From an uncultured Muribaculaceae bacterium (lineage in GTDB: Bacteria; Bacteroidota; Bacteroidia; Bacteroidales; Muribaculaceae), in contig CALUIB010000011.1 in the NCBI GenBank assembly GCA_944320595.1, positions 1-64,000 on the forward strand: 64,000 nucleotides of DNA. Reading direction: 5' to 3'. The notes under the pieces are model-generated. The model was given only the letters and a program-made list of their open reading frames with translations. It did no database searches and was not told where the DNA came from. Positions 1 through 8,107 of the stretch are shown piece by piece (position 1 is the first letter of the stretch; every line of letters starts with the position of its first letter). The position numbers and the translations under genes are program-made.

Positions 1-150
1 AGGCGCAGCGTGTATTATGGAAATATACTGCAAGTCGAGCGCAATACAAAACAAATTGATTTGTTTTTATTGCCGAGGCGCAGCGTGTATTATGGAAATA
101 TACTGCAAGTCGAGCGCAATACAAAACAAATTGATTTGTTTTTATTGCCG
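1..150. repeat. two identical 75-bp tandem repeats
   Basis: Units 1-75 and 76-150 are identical base for base. A third unit starts at 151 but diverges within about 12 bases. Each unit holds the inverted repeat AAACAAAT-tg-ATTTGTTT. The reverse complement matches the units at 15692-15846, so this is one dispersed family present at two loci in opposite orientation. The array may continue left of the window. Confidence 0.9.
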
Positions 151-181
151 AGACGCAGCGTATGTGTGCCAGTATAAAAAT

Positions 182-456
182 TTATTTGTCGCCGTAATGG
201 CCGTATGCTGCAACTAATATAACAGTCAGACCCCATCATCAATTTTATACACTAATCTATGTTTCATAGTTATGCGCCTTGACCACAATCCGTTTTTATC
301 TTTTTTCAATTGTTCTGGGTGTCCTGTCCCTGTGGTAGGGTGTTCCGATAGCTCGGAAATCAATTTCAATGCTTTCTTATATGTCGCCAGTTCGTGTTTT
401 TTAAGCAGAGATAAATCTTTTAATGCAATATCAGTGTATTTCAACTCATATTTCAT
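182..456 (-). pseudogene. yoeB: YoeB/Txe-type mRNA interferase toxin, frameshifted near its 3' end
   Basis: RelE-superfamily ribosome-dependent mRNase; in an intact pair the toxin is held by the upstream antitoxin. The open frame from 456 shows the YoeB core (KDKNGLWSRRIT then KHRLVYKIDDG) but stops at 226 after 76 residues, before the last beta strand and the catalytic His-Tyr. One frame over, the missing end is intact: a stretch reading LTVILVAAYGHYGDK and a stop at 182-184. The frames part at a run of four G (minus strand) at 231-234. A slip back by one base, one lost base or two gained bases would restore an 80-odd-residue toxin of normal length. It may be a real pseudogene, a sequencing error in the homopolymer, or a programmed shift. 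The start overlaps the antitoxin stop as ATGA. Confidence 0.85.
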
Positions 457-710
457 AATGTGTCGATATATCTGTCAAGTTCCTCGATGCTACTGAATTT
501 GTGTGTTTTTCCGTCTCTTGCCTGTTGCAACGACTCCTCGATTTTTGCCTTGATTTCGGGGGTAAAATACAAATCATCGGCATCGATAGGAGTTATTGCA
601 TATACCTTGTTGCCTCTACGTATTACTATGTTTTCTCCTTTGTCGGCTAAATCAAGTATAGAAGCCTGCTTGTTCCTAAATTCTCTTGTTGAAACCTGTA
701 ACACTGCCAT
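453..710 (-). CDS. yefM: YefM/Phd-family antitoxin
   Basis: The 85-aa product has the Phd/YefM architecture: an N-terminal DNA-binding part (MAVLQVSTREFRNKQASIL, then a GENIVIRRGNKVYAITP strand pair) and an acidic, charged C-terminal tail that in this family wraps round the toxin. The stop overlaps the toxin ATG by four bases, the usual translational coupling of TA pairs. In the family the antitoxin, with its toxin, represses its own promoter; a palindrome at 735-747 overlaps the predicted -7 box and is a candidate operator. The antitoxin reading frame is intact although the toxin frame is not, so if the shift is real this is now an orphan antitoxin. Confidence 0.9.
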   Translation of the reverse strand: MAVLQVSTREFRNKQASILDLADKGENIVIRRGNKVYAITPIDADDLYFTPEIKAKIEESLQQARDGKTHKFSSIEELDRYIDTL

Positions 711-734
711 AGCGGTTTTTTCGTTATATGTTTA

Positions 735-776
735 TGCACTTGGTGCAAATATACTGGATATTTACAAAAGTGCAAA
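735..776 (-). promoter_or_regulatory. promoter and candidate operator of the yefM-yoeB pair
   Basis: On the minus strand a TATATTTG -7 box (746-753) lies 19 bases downstream of a TTTG -33 box (773-776), fitting the Bacteroidetes consensus. The palindrome TGCAC-ttg-GTGCA (735-747) overlaps the -7 box and the expected start site, as expected for autorepression. No binding data; inferred from pattern. Confidence 0.6.
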
Positions 777-810
777 ATATTTATTGTCATAAACTGAAAA
801 GTATAGGAAT

Positions 811-1290
811 TCATTGTTTTTCGATTAGCACGGTGGCGTAGGCGGCTATGCCTTCGCCGCGGCCTGTGTATCCGAGGCGTTCGGTGGTGGTGGCTTTTAT
901 CGACACGCAGTCGGGGTCGCAGCCTATGCAGCGAGCCAATTCGGCCTGCATGGCAGGCACATGTGGGTTGAGCTTTGGCTGCTCGGCACACACGGTGATG
1001 TCGGCGTTGCCAAATTCATAACCTTTTTCCCTCACTAAGCGCATCACCTCTACGAGCAGCTTACGGCTGTCGATGCCCTTGAACCGAGGGTCGGTGTCGG
1101 GGAAGTGGTAGCCGATGTCGCGCAGGCAGGCCGCGCCGAGCAGCGCGTCGCACAGCGCATGTATAAGCACGTCGGCATCGCTGTGGCCCAGCAGGCCCAG
1201 CGTATGGGGTATTTTCACCCCGCCGAGCCATAGTTCACGCCCTTCCACGAGGCGGTGAACGTCGAATCCCATTCCAACTCGTATCTTCAT
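811..1290 (-). CDS. ispF: 2-C-methyl-D-erythritol 2,4-cyclodiphosphate synthase
   Basis: Cytoplasmic MEP-pathway enzyme that cyclises CDP-methylerythritol 2-phosphate to MEcPP with release of CMP, on the way to isoprenoid precursors. The 159-aa length is normal for IspF. Visible hallmarks are GMGFDVHRL near the N terminus, with the metal-binding Asp10 and His12, [14 protein letters not shown] with the third metal ligand His, and [16 protein letters not shown] near the C terminus. It starts 13 bases after the porV stop, so it is probably the last gene of a rex-FAH-like-porV-ispF transcript. As I recall, porV and ispF are also adjacent in Porphyromonas gingivalis. dxs, the first MEP enzyme, lies at 16135. 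Confidence 0.96.
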   Translation of the reverse strand: MKIRVGMGFDVHRLVEGRELWLGGVKIPHTLGLLGHSDADVLIHALCDALLGAACLRDIGYHFPDTDPRFKGIDSRKLLVEVMRLVREKGYEFGNADITVCAEQPKLNPHVPAMQAELARCIGCDPDCVSIKATTTERLGYTGRGEGIAAYATVLIEKQ

Positions 1291-1303
1291 CGTCTTGTCG
1301 TTA

Positions 1304-2491
1304 TTACCTGCGTCCGAGCAGTTCCTTTATTCCGTCCATGTCGAATGTGAGCGTAAAGCGCAGCGTCTGGTCGAGTGGGCTGCTTTGCGCCGTGGCTATC
1401 ATGTAGGCGGCATCGAGCCTCACCACGTTGAGGGCGAAACCTGCGCCGAGGCCGAAATACTTGCGGTCGCCCTTCATGGCGTTTTCGTAATAGTAACCGC
1501 CGCGCAAGAAGAATTGCTGGTTGTAATTGTATTCAAGTCCCAGCGAGAAATTTATTTCCTTCAGCTCCTCGCTCATGCCGCCGGGGGCATCGCTGAAGGA
1601 GTTGAAGATGCCGCTTATGGGCGACATGTCGCGCCACTCTTGCAGCGCATCTTGATAGGCAACGTCGTCTTCATAGTCCGATGCGCGAGGCCGCGTGGGC
1701 ACGAGCAGCTTGTTAAGGTCGAGCGACACGGCCAGGTTGTGGTAGTCGGCAAGTGGGAACACGAATGTGGTGCCGAGTTTCAAGTTGGTGGGCAGGAAAG
1801 CCGACTCGGTGCCGCCGTCATAGGAGACCTTGGAACCGATGTTGGAGATGTTGAATCCCCACGACCACTGGCACTCGTTACGTCCGATGATGGGGTAGGT
1901 GGTGTAGTAGCCCGAGATGTCGGCGGCAAATGCCGATGCCCCGCTCAGCGCCTCGTCGGAGCCTTCGTTGAAACCGAGATTGGAATATATGTATCGCAGC
2001 ACCACGCCCATCGAGAATTTTTCGCTCAACTTGCGCGAATAGCCCACGTCGAATGCCATTTCGTAGGGGTTGACCGACGAGAGCTGGTTGCCGCCGTCAT
2101 CGTATGTGCCTATCTCACCAAGTGTGAAGTAACGCAGCGATGCGCTTACGGCCTGATTGTCTTCGCTGCCAAACTTCCAGTATCCGGCCACGTTGAGCAG
2201 GGCGATGTCGTTGACAAGCTTGCGCAGCCACGGTGTGTAAGAAAGCGACACGCCTGCCGAGCTGTAGGCAAACGCATACTTCGAGGCGTTCCAGAATTGC
2301 GAGTTCACGTCGGGGTCGGTGGCGGCACCAATGTCGCCCATCGATGCTCCGCGGGCATCGGGGGCTATGCTGAGTGATGTCACGCCGGTGGTCACGGGGT
2401 TGAACTCGTTTTTCACGCCGTTTTGCGCCGCAGCCGTTGTGGCCAAGGCGAAAAGCATGGCGAGTGTTATTGCTATTTTCGTACTTTTCAT
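1304..2491 (-). CDS. porV: type IX secretion system outer-membrane protein PorV
   Basis: PorV (LptO) is an outer-membrane barrel of the Bacteroidetes T9SS; it receives substrates from the translocon and shuttles them to the cell-surface sortase complex. The 395-aa product has a signal peptide (cleavage likely after TTAAAQ, residue 23), the family motif near the mature start ([20 protein letters not shown]), then alternating aromatic beta strands to the end. Family length is similar. It lies 72 bases after the FAH-like gene and 13 bases before ispF. In P. gingivalis porU precedes porV; here it does not. Likely clients in this window are the CTD proteins at 8108, 10407, 12952, 13958 and 53981. 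Confidence 0.93.
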   Translation of the reverse strand: MKSTKIAITLAMLFALATTAAAQNGVKNEFNPVTTGVTSLSIAPDARGASMGDIGAATDPDVNSQFWNASKYAFAYSSAGVSLSYTPWLRKLVNDIALLNVAGYWKFGSEDNQAVSASLRYFTLGEIGTYDDGGNQLSSVNPYEMAFDVGYSRKLSEKFSMGVVLRYIYSNLGFNEGSDEALSGASAFAADISGYYTTYPIIGRNECQWSWGFNISNIGSKVSYDGGTESAFLPTNLKLGTTFVFPLADYHNLAVSLDLNKLLVPTRPRASDYEDDVAYQDALQEWRDMSPISGIFNSFSDAPGGMSEELKEINFSLGLEYNYNQQFFLRGGYYYENAMKGDRKYFGLGAGFALNVVRLDAAYMIATAQSSPLDQTLRFTLTFDMDGIKELLGRR

Positions 2492-2563
2492 TAATCAGTT
2501 TTTAAATTACCTATTTTACATAACTGCAAAACAGCCCGTTTTATTGTGTGCACGGCCAAGCTT

Positions 2564-3139
2564 TCATTTCACTTTCATCTTCAATACTTCGCGCCCGGCA
2601 AGTGTGGCCGTGATGTGCGTGTCGATGGCCAGCGGCATTCCTTGCGACGGGCGGCTAAGGTATATGTAGTCGCCTATCTTCAGCGTCATGTACCGGCTCA
2701 CATATTCTATAAGCTCGTCGATGCCGCGGCCGAGCAAGGCGGTGCTGCCCGAAAAGCGCGGTTGTCCGTCGATGGCTACTTCGTAGGCCAATCCTCCGTC
2801 GTCGCCCGTGGAGGATAGTTCGCCAAGCTCCACGAAGTCGCCCAAGATGGCCGCCCCGTCGAATGCGTGGCCAAGCGCGCCGGCAACGCCCTCGGCCTCC
2901 ACTGCCAGCCCCACGGTGAGCTGGTCGTAATAGCGCGGTGCGAACTTGCGGGCTATGTTTTTCCCCAAGCGGCACACATGGGCCACCACGGTGGGGTAGG
3001 CCACAAAGCGCGGTGCAAAGTCGGGCACGAAGAATGGTTTCCCGTCTTTGAGTAGCGACGAGTCGGCCATGAGGCACACTTCGGGCATCGGTTCGTTGTC
3101 GCCCGTCCCGTAATTTCCTAAAATTCCTATTATCTTCAT
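2564..3139 (-). CDS. FAH-fold protein lacking the catalytic metal site
   Basis: The 191-aa product aligns by eye with Bacteroidales fumarylacetoacetate hydrolase-family proteins: an MKIIG-type start, SSLLKDGKPFFVPDF, RLGKNIARKFAPRYYDQLTVG, a GFDG-like segment AFDGAAILGDF, and the C-terminal MTLKIGDYIYLSRP. The FAH metal ligands should lie in a YETELV-type strand, which here reads VAYPTVVAHV with no acid, and the usual DFTARDLQ segment is replaced by GLAVEAEGVAG. It is therefore probably not a metal-dependent hydrolase, unless the site has moved. The frame is intact, so the protein is kept for some other role. The start overlaps the rex stop (ATGA), pointing to cotranscription and translational coupling with the redox regulator. 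Confidence 0.75.
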   Translation of the reverse strand: MKIIGILGNYGTGDNEPMPEVCLMADSSLLKDGKPFFVPDFAPRFVAYPTVVAHVCRLGKNIARKFAPRYYDQLTVGLAVEAEGVAGALGHAFDGAAILGDFVELGELSSTGDDGGLAYEVAIDGQPRFSGSTALLGRGIDELIEYVSRYMTLKIGDYIYLSRPSQGMPLAIDTHITATLAGREVLKMKVK

Positions 3140-3792
3140 TTCAAAAACCTGTGCCTGTCGTCAAGGCGGTTATACATTACTGCAAGGTGGGCATAAATCG
3201 ACGTGTTTTGTATTACAATGTCGCTGCTCGCCTTTATGCGGAATGGCGTGAAGTTCCATATAGCTTGCAGGCCGCAGGCTATCATGGTGTCGGTGGCATC
3301 TTGCGCATGTTCCACCGGCACGGCCAGTACGCCAATTTCGGTGTCAAGCTCCTTTTGCTTTGCGCTTAGCTTGTCCATGCTATACACTGGCACGCCGCGT
3401 ATGCTGCGGCCTATCACTGCCGGGTCGATGTCGAACCCGGCCACGATATTAAGCCCGTACTGCAGTAACCCCTGGTCTTGTATGAGTGCCGACCCAAGGC
3501 TGCCCACACCTATCATGAACGCCCGGTGCTCGATGCTGAACCCAAGAAAGTCGGCAAGTTCGCCCACCAGCGTGTCCACCTCGTAGCCTATGCGAGTTTT
3601 CCCCTTTATGTTGAGGAACGACAAGTCTTTGGCAATCTGCGAGGCATCCACGTTTATCTCCTTGGCAATCTGCGTGGACGACACATATTCCACCCGTTGT
3701 GACTTTAGCAGCCTCACGTAGGCCAGATACCACGGCAGCCGCCGCAGCGTGGGTTCGGGCAGTATGATTTTTGCTACATTCTTCGGCTCCAT
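3136..3792 (-). CDS. rex: redox-sensing transcriptional repressor Rex
   Basis: Rex senses the NADH/NAD+ ratio and represses fermentation and respiration genes when NADH is low. The 218-aa product begins with a winged helix (PEPTLRRLPWYLAYVRLL, then SSTQIAKEINVDASQIAKDLS) and continues with a Rossmann domain whose dinucleotide loop reads IGVGSLGSAL. The C terminus has the typical domain-swap helix (YAHLAVMYNRLDDR). The ATG at 3792 is chosen because it gives the standard MEPKNVAKIILPEPTLRRL start; the frame is open further upstream but adds nothing Rex-like. It heads the putative rex-FAH-like-porV-ispF operon and overlaps the next gene by four bases. Confidence 0.95.
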   Translation of the reverse strand: MEPKNVAKIILPEPTLRRLPWYLAYVRLLKSQRVEYVSSTQIAKEINVDASQIAKDLSFLNIKGKTRIGYEVDTLVGELADFLGFSIEHRAFMIGVGSLGSALIQDQGLLQYGLNIVAGFDIDPAVIGRSIRGVPVYSMDKLSAKQKELDTEIGVLAVPVEHAQDATDTMIACGLQAIWNFTPFRIKASSDIVIQNTSIYAHLAVMYNRLDDRHRFLK

Positions 3793-3869
3793 AGCGTATG
3801 TATAGTGCTTTTTTCCCTGCAAAGTTATAAAATTCCGCGCCAATAGCCAACTGCCATGTATTCATGGAG

Positions 3870-3910
3870 AAAAACGCAGGCAAGGCCGCGTTTACAGCAG
3901 ACCTTGCCTG
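3870..3910 (-). terminator. Rho-independent terminator of the amylase gene
   Basis: On the minus strand CAGGCAAGG (3902-3910) pairs with CCTTGCCTG (3877-3885) round a 16-base loop and is followed by CGTTTTTC. It separates the amylase gene from rex. Confidence 0.8.
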
Positions 3911-3951
3911 TGTCTTATTGATTTTTGCCTTCTATGGAAAAGACTGGAGGC

Positions 3952-5814
3952 TTATTCTAAGATGTACAGTGCGCGTGGGGCGAATTGCATATTGGGCAAG
4001 ATAGTGATTTCCTCGCCTGTGAGTACGTCGTGCAAGGCTATGCCGGGTTGCATGATTTCGGAGTAAATCGACATATCTATGTCGAGTGTGCGGTCGGTGC
4101 CGTTCATTATCACTATCACGCGCTTGCCATTTAGGCTGCGTTCATACACATACATACCGTTTTCAGGCATGAAGTGCTTGAGCGAGCCATGGGCTATCAC
4201 ATCGTTGCCACGCCGCCACTGTGCAAGGCGGCTCAGGAAGTCGAACGCCTCGTTTTGCAGTTCGCTGCGGCCTGCTGCCGTGAATTCGTTGCGGCTGTCG
4301 CCAGGGAAACCGCCGGGAACGTCTAGGCGGATGTCGCCGTCAGAGCGTTTCTTGTCGCCGAACATCAGTAATTCGGTTCCGTAATAAATTTGTGGTATGC
4401 CGCGTGTGGTGAGCAGGAATGCCATGCCCTGTTTCCACGAGCCGAGGTCGGTAGGCTTTGTGAGCAAGAAACGGTCGGTGTCGTGGTTGTCGAGGAATGT
4501 GAGCACCTTTTGTGGGTCGGCATACACGTAGTCGAGCGACATGCGGTTGTATATCTCGTTCAGTCCCTTTCCATATTGTTGCGTGTCGCCATGGAATGCG
4601 CTGTTGGCCATCAGCATTGTCGGGAAATCCATCACCGTCGGTAGTTCGGGGTTGCCATTGGTGTTTAGGCGGTTGCCTCCCTGCCAGTAGGCTGTGCCTG
4701 CCACGTCGCCATACCAGCATTCGCCCACAATGTTGTAGCCAGGATATTCAAGTTGCACGTCCTTTATCCATTGTGCCATGGGTTCCATGTCGGCGTATGG
4801 GTAGGTGTCCATGCGAATGCCATCGATTTTGCTGTATTCTATCCACCATATAGAGTTCTGTATCAGGTACTTCATCACGTGCGGGTTGCTTTGGTTAAGG
4901 TCGGGCATCGACGGCACGAACCACCCTTTCACGGTGCGCTCGTAGTCATAGTTGCTTGCATACGGGTCGTTGATGGTTGACAGGCGGAAGTTGGTCATCA
5001 AGTCGCCGTCGGGGTGGTTGAACCAGTTGCGCGAGGGCATATCGTGCATCCATGGGTGTTCGCTGCCGCTGTGGTTGAATATCATGTCCATCACCACCTT
5101 CAGACCGCGCTTGTGAGCCTTGGCTATGAGTGCGGCATACTCCTCGTTGGTACCCAAGCGTGGGTCAACGCGGTAATAGTCGGTAGTGGCGTAACCGTGG
5201 TATGAGCCGCCGGGCATATCGTTTTCAAGCACAGGGTTGAGCCATATAGCAGTCATTCCCAATGAGTCGATGTATCCCAGGTGGTTTTCTATCCCTTTCA
5301 GGTCGCCGCCGTGCCGCCCGCTGGGGTCGTTGCGATTGACCGCGACAGGGAACTTCATGCCGGGAACCACGTTGTTGGTGGTGTCGCCGTCGGCAAATCG
5401 GTCGGGCATTATCAGGTAAAGCACGTCGGCCGAGGTGAACGGCGTGGGCTGCACTCCGTCGCGCTGTTTCAGCTCATATTTAACTGTTGTGGATTTTTTG
5501 CCGGTCTTGAAGAATATATCCATTTTCCCGGCAGTGGCCGACCGTGCCACGTTCAAGTAGATGATTTGGTAGTTGGGGCTGTCGAGCCGCACCACACTGT
5601 CGATGGTCACGCCCGGATAGCTCACCGATGGCTCGGCATCGCGTATCTGCGGCGCATTTACCAGCAATTGCACACTTGTATTCTTCATTCCTGCCCACCA
5701 ATAAGGAGGGTCGATGCGCACGTCGCTGTTTTTCTCTGTCTTCTTGGCCGATGCCCCGATGCCGCACAGCAGCATCAGCATCACTGCCACAATAGTTTTC
5801 AGGCTTGTTTTCAT
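3952..5814 (-). CDS. secreted GH13 alpha-amylase/neopullulanase-like glycosidase
   Basis: Hydrolyses alpha-glucans or maltodextrins, probably in the periplasm or at the surface. The 620-aa product has a signal peptide (MKTSLKTIVAVMLMLLCGIGASA), an N-terminal cyclomaltodextrinase-type beta domain (about 30-130), then the GH13 barrel. Catalytic regions are visible: DMIFNHSG, GIRMDTYPYADM (nucleophile Asp), IVGECWYGD (acid/base Glu) and FLDNHDTDR (third Asp). A C-terminal beta domain closes the protein. The start at 5814 is chosen for its signal peptide; the frame is open to 5895 with no sense as a leader. It resembles SusA-type neopullulanases, but no SusC/SusD pair is adjacent. Its own terminator follows. 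Confidence 0.9.
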   Translation of the reverse strand: MKTSLKTIVAVMLMLLCGIGASAKKTEKNSDVRIDPPYWWAGMKNTSVQLLVNAPQIRDAEPSVSYPGVTIDSVVRLDSPNYQIIYLNVARSATAGKMDIFFKTGKKSTTVKYELKQRDGVQPTPFTSADVLYLIMPDRFADGDTTNNVVPGMKFPVAVNRNDPSGRHGGDLKGIENHLGYIDSLGMTAIWLNPVLENDMPGGSYHGYATTDYYRVDPRLGTNEEYAALIAKAHKRGLKVVMDMIFNHSGSEHPWMHDMPSRNWFNHPDGDLMTNFRLSTINDPYASNYDYERTVKGWFVPSMPDLNQSNPHVMKYLIQNSIWWIEYSKIDGIRMDTYPYADMEPMAQWIKDVQLEYPGYNIVGECWYGDVAGTAYWQGGNRLNTNGNPELPTVMDFPTMLMANSAFHGDTQQYGKGLNEIYNRMSLDYVYADPQKVLTFLDNHDTDRFLLTKPTDLGSWKQGMAFLLTTRGIPQIYYGTELLMFGDKKRSDGDIRLDVPGGFPGDSRNEFTAAGRSELQNEAFDFLSRLAQWRRGNDVIAHGSLKHFMPENGMYVYERSLNGKRVIVIMNGTDRTLDIDMSIYSEIMQPGIALHDVLTGEEITILPNMQFAPRALYILE

Positions 5815-5938
5815 GTAAATAACAATATAAGTGAATATTATGTGTATCTTGGAAAAAGACCACCGCAAGTTACGAAAAATATGGCACACGGGCAATAAAA
5901 ACCGGGCCTGTGCGGTAGCAAAATACGATTAATTCTAT

Positions 5939-5946
5939 TATTTTTG
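5939..5946 (+). promoter_or_regulatory. -7 box for the AraC-type regulator
   Basis: TATTTTTG fits the TAnnTTTG consensus and would start transcription about 50 bases before the ATG at 6003. The -33 region is weak. Confidence 0.4.
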
Positions 5947-6002
5947 CACATATTTATCATTATTGGTACAATAACTATCACAGGAAACGCACCTACACAT
6001 CA

Positions 6003-7733
6003 ATGTTACGCCACATCATAACGGTTTTTGCCATAATGGCATCATGCCTTGCTACCCTGAAAGCCGCCAACGACCCCGACCCGCTCCCCGACAGCCTGCT
6101 GACCGAGGACAGGGTGTATGAACTCACATTCTCCGACCCCGAGCTTGCCGGCCGCATAATAAGCGAAATGCGGCGCAGGCAGGTGGAGCCGAAGCACGAA
6201 CTCGACATTTTGGAGGGCGACTTGCTGGTCAACAACCATTACTTCGACGAGGCCGCCGAACTTTACCTTGCGGCACTGGCCAGCGACTCGGTGAGTACCG
6301 ACCCCGATGCCCACATGGGCGTGCTGCACAGGCTGATAACCTGCTACGACGGCAAGCACGACGACCGCAATACCACAAAATACGTGAAATTGCTGCTCGA
6401 CGAGGCGCGGCAGCACGGTAGCAAGCACATGGAGTCGATAGCCATGTTCAACATGGGCAAGCTTACTTATTACCAGGAGGACAAGGAACTTGGCTATGAA
6501 CTGATAAAAGAGGCGATTGCCTTGATGGAGCGTAGCGATTATGCCTATAAATACGACAATCTGAGATATGAATACAACACGCTGCTGATAATGCAGCAGC
6601 GCGACGAGCGGTATGAGGACGCATTGGCCACACTTGCGGCTTTGGAAAGGGTGGTCACGGCATCGACCGAGGAGGAACCCGAAATCGACAACCTTGCGCA
6701 GAAGGAACTCAAGACGCTGTATGCCCAGCAGGCCTTGATACTGCGCAAGCTCGGGCGTATGCCCGAGGCCGAGGCCGCATACGCCAAGTGGCTGGCCGTT
6801 GCACCCGAATACACTGCCGACGACTACATTATATGTCCTTTCTTAGTGGGTACCGGACGCATGGCAAAGGCGGTGGCCATATACACCGCGCACGAGCAGC
6901 AGCTGCGCAGCCGCGGCGACACCATAAGCTATCACGCCCGCCAGATGCTGCGGTCGATGGGGCTGATATATTACCGAATGGGGAAATACAAGAATTCGGC
7001 CGAATACTTCCTGAAGATGGCCAATGTGACCGACAGCTTGAAGACACGCGAGCAGGCAAGTTCGGCGCAGGAACTGGCCATGGCTTACGAGACGCACAAG
7101 AAGGAAGCCGAACTTGCGGAACGAGCCAACAGTATCAAGGTGCGCAATGCGTGGCTTGTTGGGGCGATGGCCGCATTGGTGTTGCTCTTGGTGCTCATGT
7201 GGAGGCAGGTGCGCTATGGACGGCTGATAAAAAAGAAGAACTTGGCATTGGTGGAAAACATACAAGAACTGTTGCGCTATAAAATAGAATTCGACGCGAT
7301 GAAGCAGCAAGCCTCCAAGATGGGCGGCGGCGGTGCGGTTGCCGGTGCCACTGACGTGGAAGATGGCGGCCTGTCGGATTATGAAACCGAGAACCGCCGC
7401 ATATTCGAGATGCTCGACAGGCAGGTCAACGACCGCAGGCTGTTCCTTAATCCCGACTTGACGCGCGACGACCTTGTGCGCGTGGCGCATACCGACAAGA
7501 ACCGCCTTGCCAAGATAATGCAGCAGCACGAATATGCCAACACGTCGGACTATGTTAACCGAAAACGCCTCGATTACGCGGCAGCCGAACTTGAGGTACA
7601 CCCTGAATGGACTATCAACGCAATAGCCGAATCGTGTGGGTTGCCCAATGTACCCACGTTCAACAGGCTATTCCGCAAGCGTTTTGGCATGACCCCTTCG
7701 GAATTTCGCAAGGCTTTGGACGGCAAATTGTAA
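6003..7733 (+). CDS. membrane-anchored TPR sensor with AraC-type HTH domain
   Basis: The 576-aa one-component regulator has a signal sequence (MLRHIITVFAIMASCLATLKA), a periplasmic TPR-like helical region to about residue 375, one transmembrane helix (NAWLVGAMAALVLLLVLMW, about 381-399), a short coiled linker, and a C-terminal AraC/XylS-type double HTH in the last 110 residues (LTRDDLVRVAHTDKNRLAKI and INAIAESCGLPNVPTFNRLF, then MTPSEFRKAL). Such proteins let an external signal act on DNA without a phosphorelay. It is divergent from the amylase gene and next to the surface-protein block, either of which could be the target. Ligand unknown. Confidence 0.9.
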   Translation: MLRHIITVFAIMASCLATLKAANDPDPLPDSLLTEDRVYELTFSDPELAGRIISEMRRRQVEPKHELDILEGDLLVNNHYFDEAAELYLAALASDSVSTDPDAHMGVLHRLITCYDGKHDDRNTTKYVKLLLDEARQHGSKHMESIAMFNMGKLTYYQEDKELGYELIKEAIALMERSDYAYKYDNLRYEYNTLLIMQQRDERYEDALATLAALERVVTASTEEEPEIDNLAQKELKTLYAQQALILRKLGRMPEAEAAYAKWLAVAPEYTADDYIICPFLVGTGRMAKAVAIYTAHEQQLRSRGDTISYHARQMLRSMGLIYYRMGKYKNSAEYFLKMANVTDSLKTREQASSAQELAMAYETHKKEAELAERANSIKVRNAWLVGAMAALVLLLVLMWRQVRYGRLIKKKNLALVENIQELLRYKIEFDAMKQQASKMGGGGAVAGATDVEDGGLSDYETENRRIFEMLDRQVNDRRLFLNPDLTRDDLVRVAHTDKNRLAKIMQQHEYANTSDYVNRKRLDYAAAELEVHPEWTINAIAESCGLPNVPTFNRLFRKRFGMTPSEFRKALDGKL

Positions 7734-7746
7734 TAGTCTGTGTTAT

Positions 7747-7805
7747 AGTCGTATATCTATTTTTTGATGACAAAATAGTATATCCTTTTGACAAAATAGT
7801 ATATC
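7747..7805. repeat. direct repeats with 21-bp period
   Basis: TGACAAAATAGTATATC occurs at 7768-7784 and again at 7789-7805, exactly 21 bp apart. A weaker half copy (AGTCGTATATC) lies at 7747-7757. A two-turn period puts the repeats on one DNA face, as in binding sites for dimeric activators. Which gene would be served is unclear, since the nearest start codons lie well away. Confidence 0.75.
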
Positions 7806-7995
7806 TGTGAGGCGCAATTCCTTGGCGGCACGGGGCGCGGTGGCTACATTTGCATTAGCAAATAGGAAGTAGTGACCAACCCTGACTGCCATGAGGACAC
7901 TTCCAACCAAAAAACAAGTAAGTTCGGGGGGCAAGCTCCAGCAGAAGTTTATGCGCGCACAGGTGCAAAAAAAGATGTTAGATGTTTGTTTTTTC

Positions 7996-8032
7996 AGAAA
8001 AGGGGGAGACCGCTTATAGCAGCGTCTCCCCC
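7996..8032 (-). terminator. terminator of the LRR gene 8108-9685
   Basis: GGGGGAGAC (8002-8010) pairs perfectly with GTCTCCCCC (8024-8032) round 13 bases. In minus-strand sense the hairpin is followed by TTTTCTG. Confidence 0.8.
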
Positions 8033-8107
8033 CACTTGTTTTTCCACTTGATATGTCTTTGGAAATTATGGCACCACATCCTTGCAGGATGGGCATTTAA
8101 ACGATTG

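Larger units (their letters stand above)
7734..8107. other. 374-bp gap between the AraC-type regulator and the first LRR gene
   Basis: Contains the direct repeats at 7747-7805 and the terminator at 7996-8032. Open frames across it have no recognisable protein character and low-complexity shadow composition. No tRNA or other RNA gene was recognised. Confidence 0.7.

Noticed and set aside
1..175. CRISPR array
   Set aside because: The 75-bp units abut with no variable spacers and there are no cas genes.
17..217. 66-residue open frame across the tandem repeats
   Set aside because: The 75-bp unit is a multiple of three, so an open frame repeats by chance; the peptide is a 25-residue repeat without protein character.
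1295..2377. 360-residue open frame opposite porV
   Set aside because: It is the antisense shadow of a clear porV gene; composition is that of reversed codons.
7743..8096. 117-residue open frame in the gap after the AraC-type regulator
   Set aside because: It runs through a terminator hairpin and direct repeats, and has no signal, domain or composition of a real protein.
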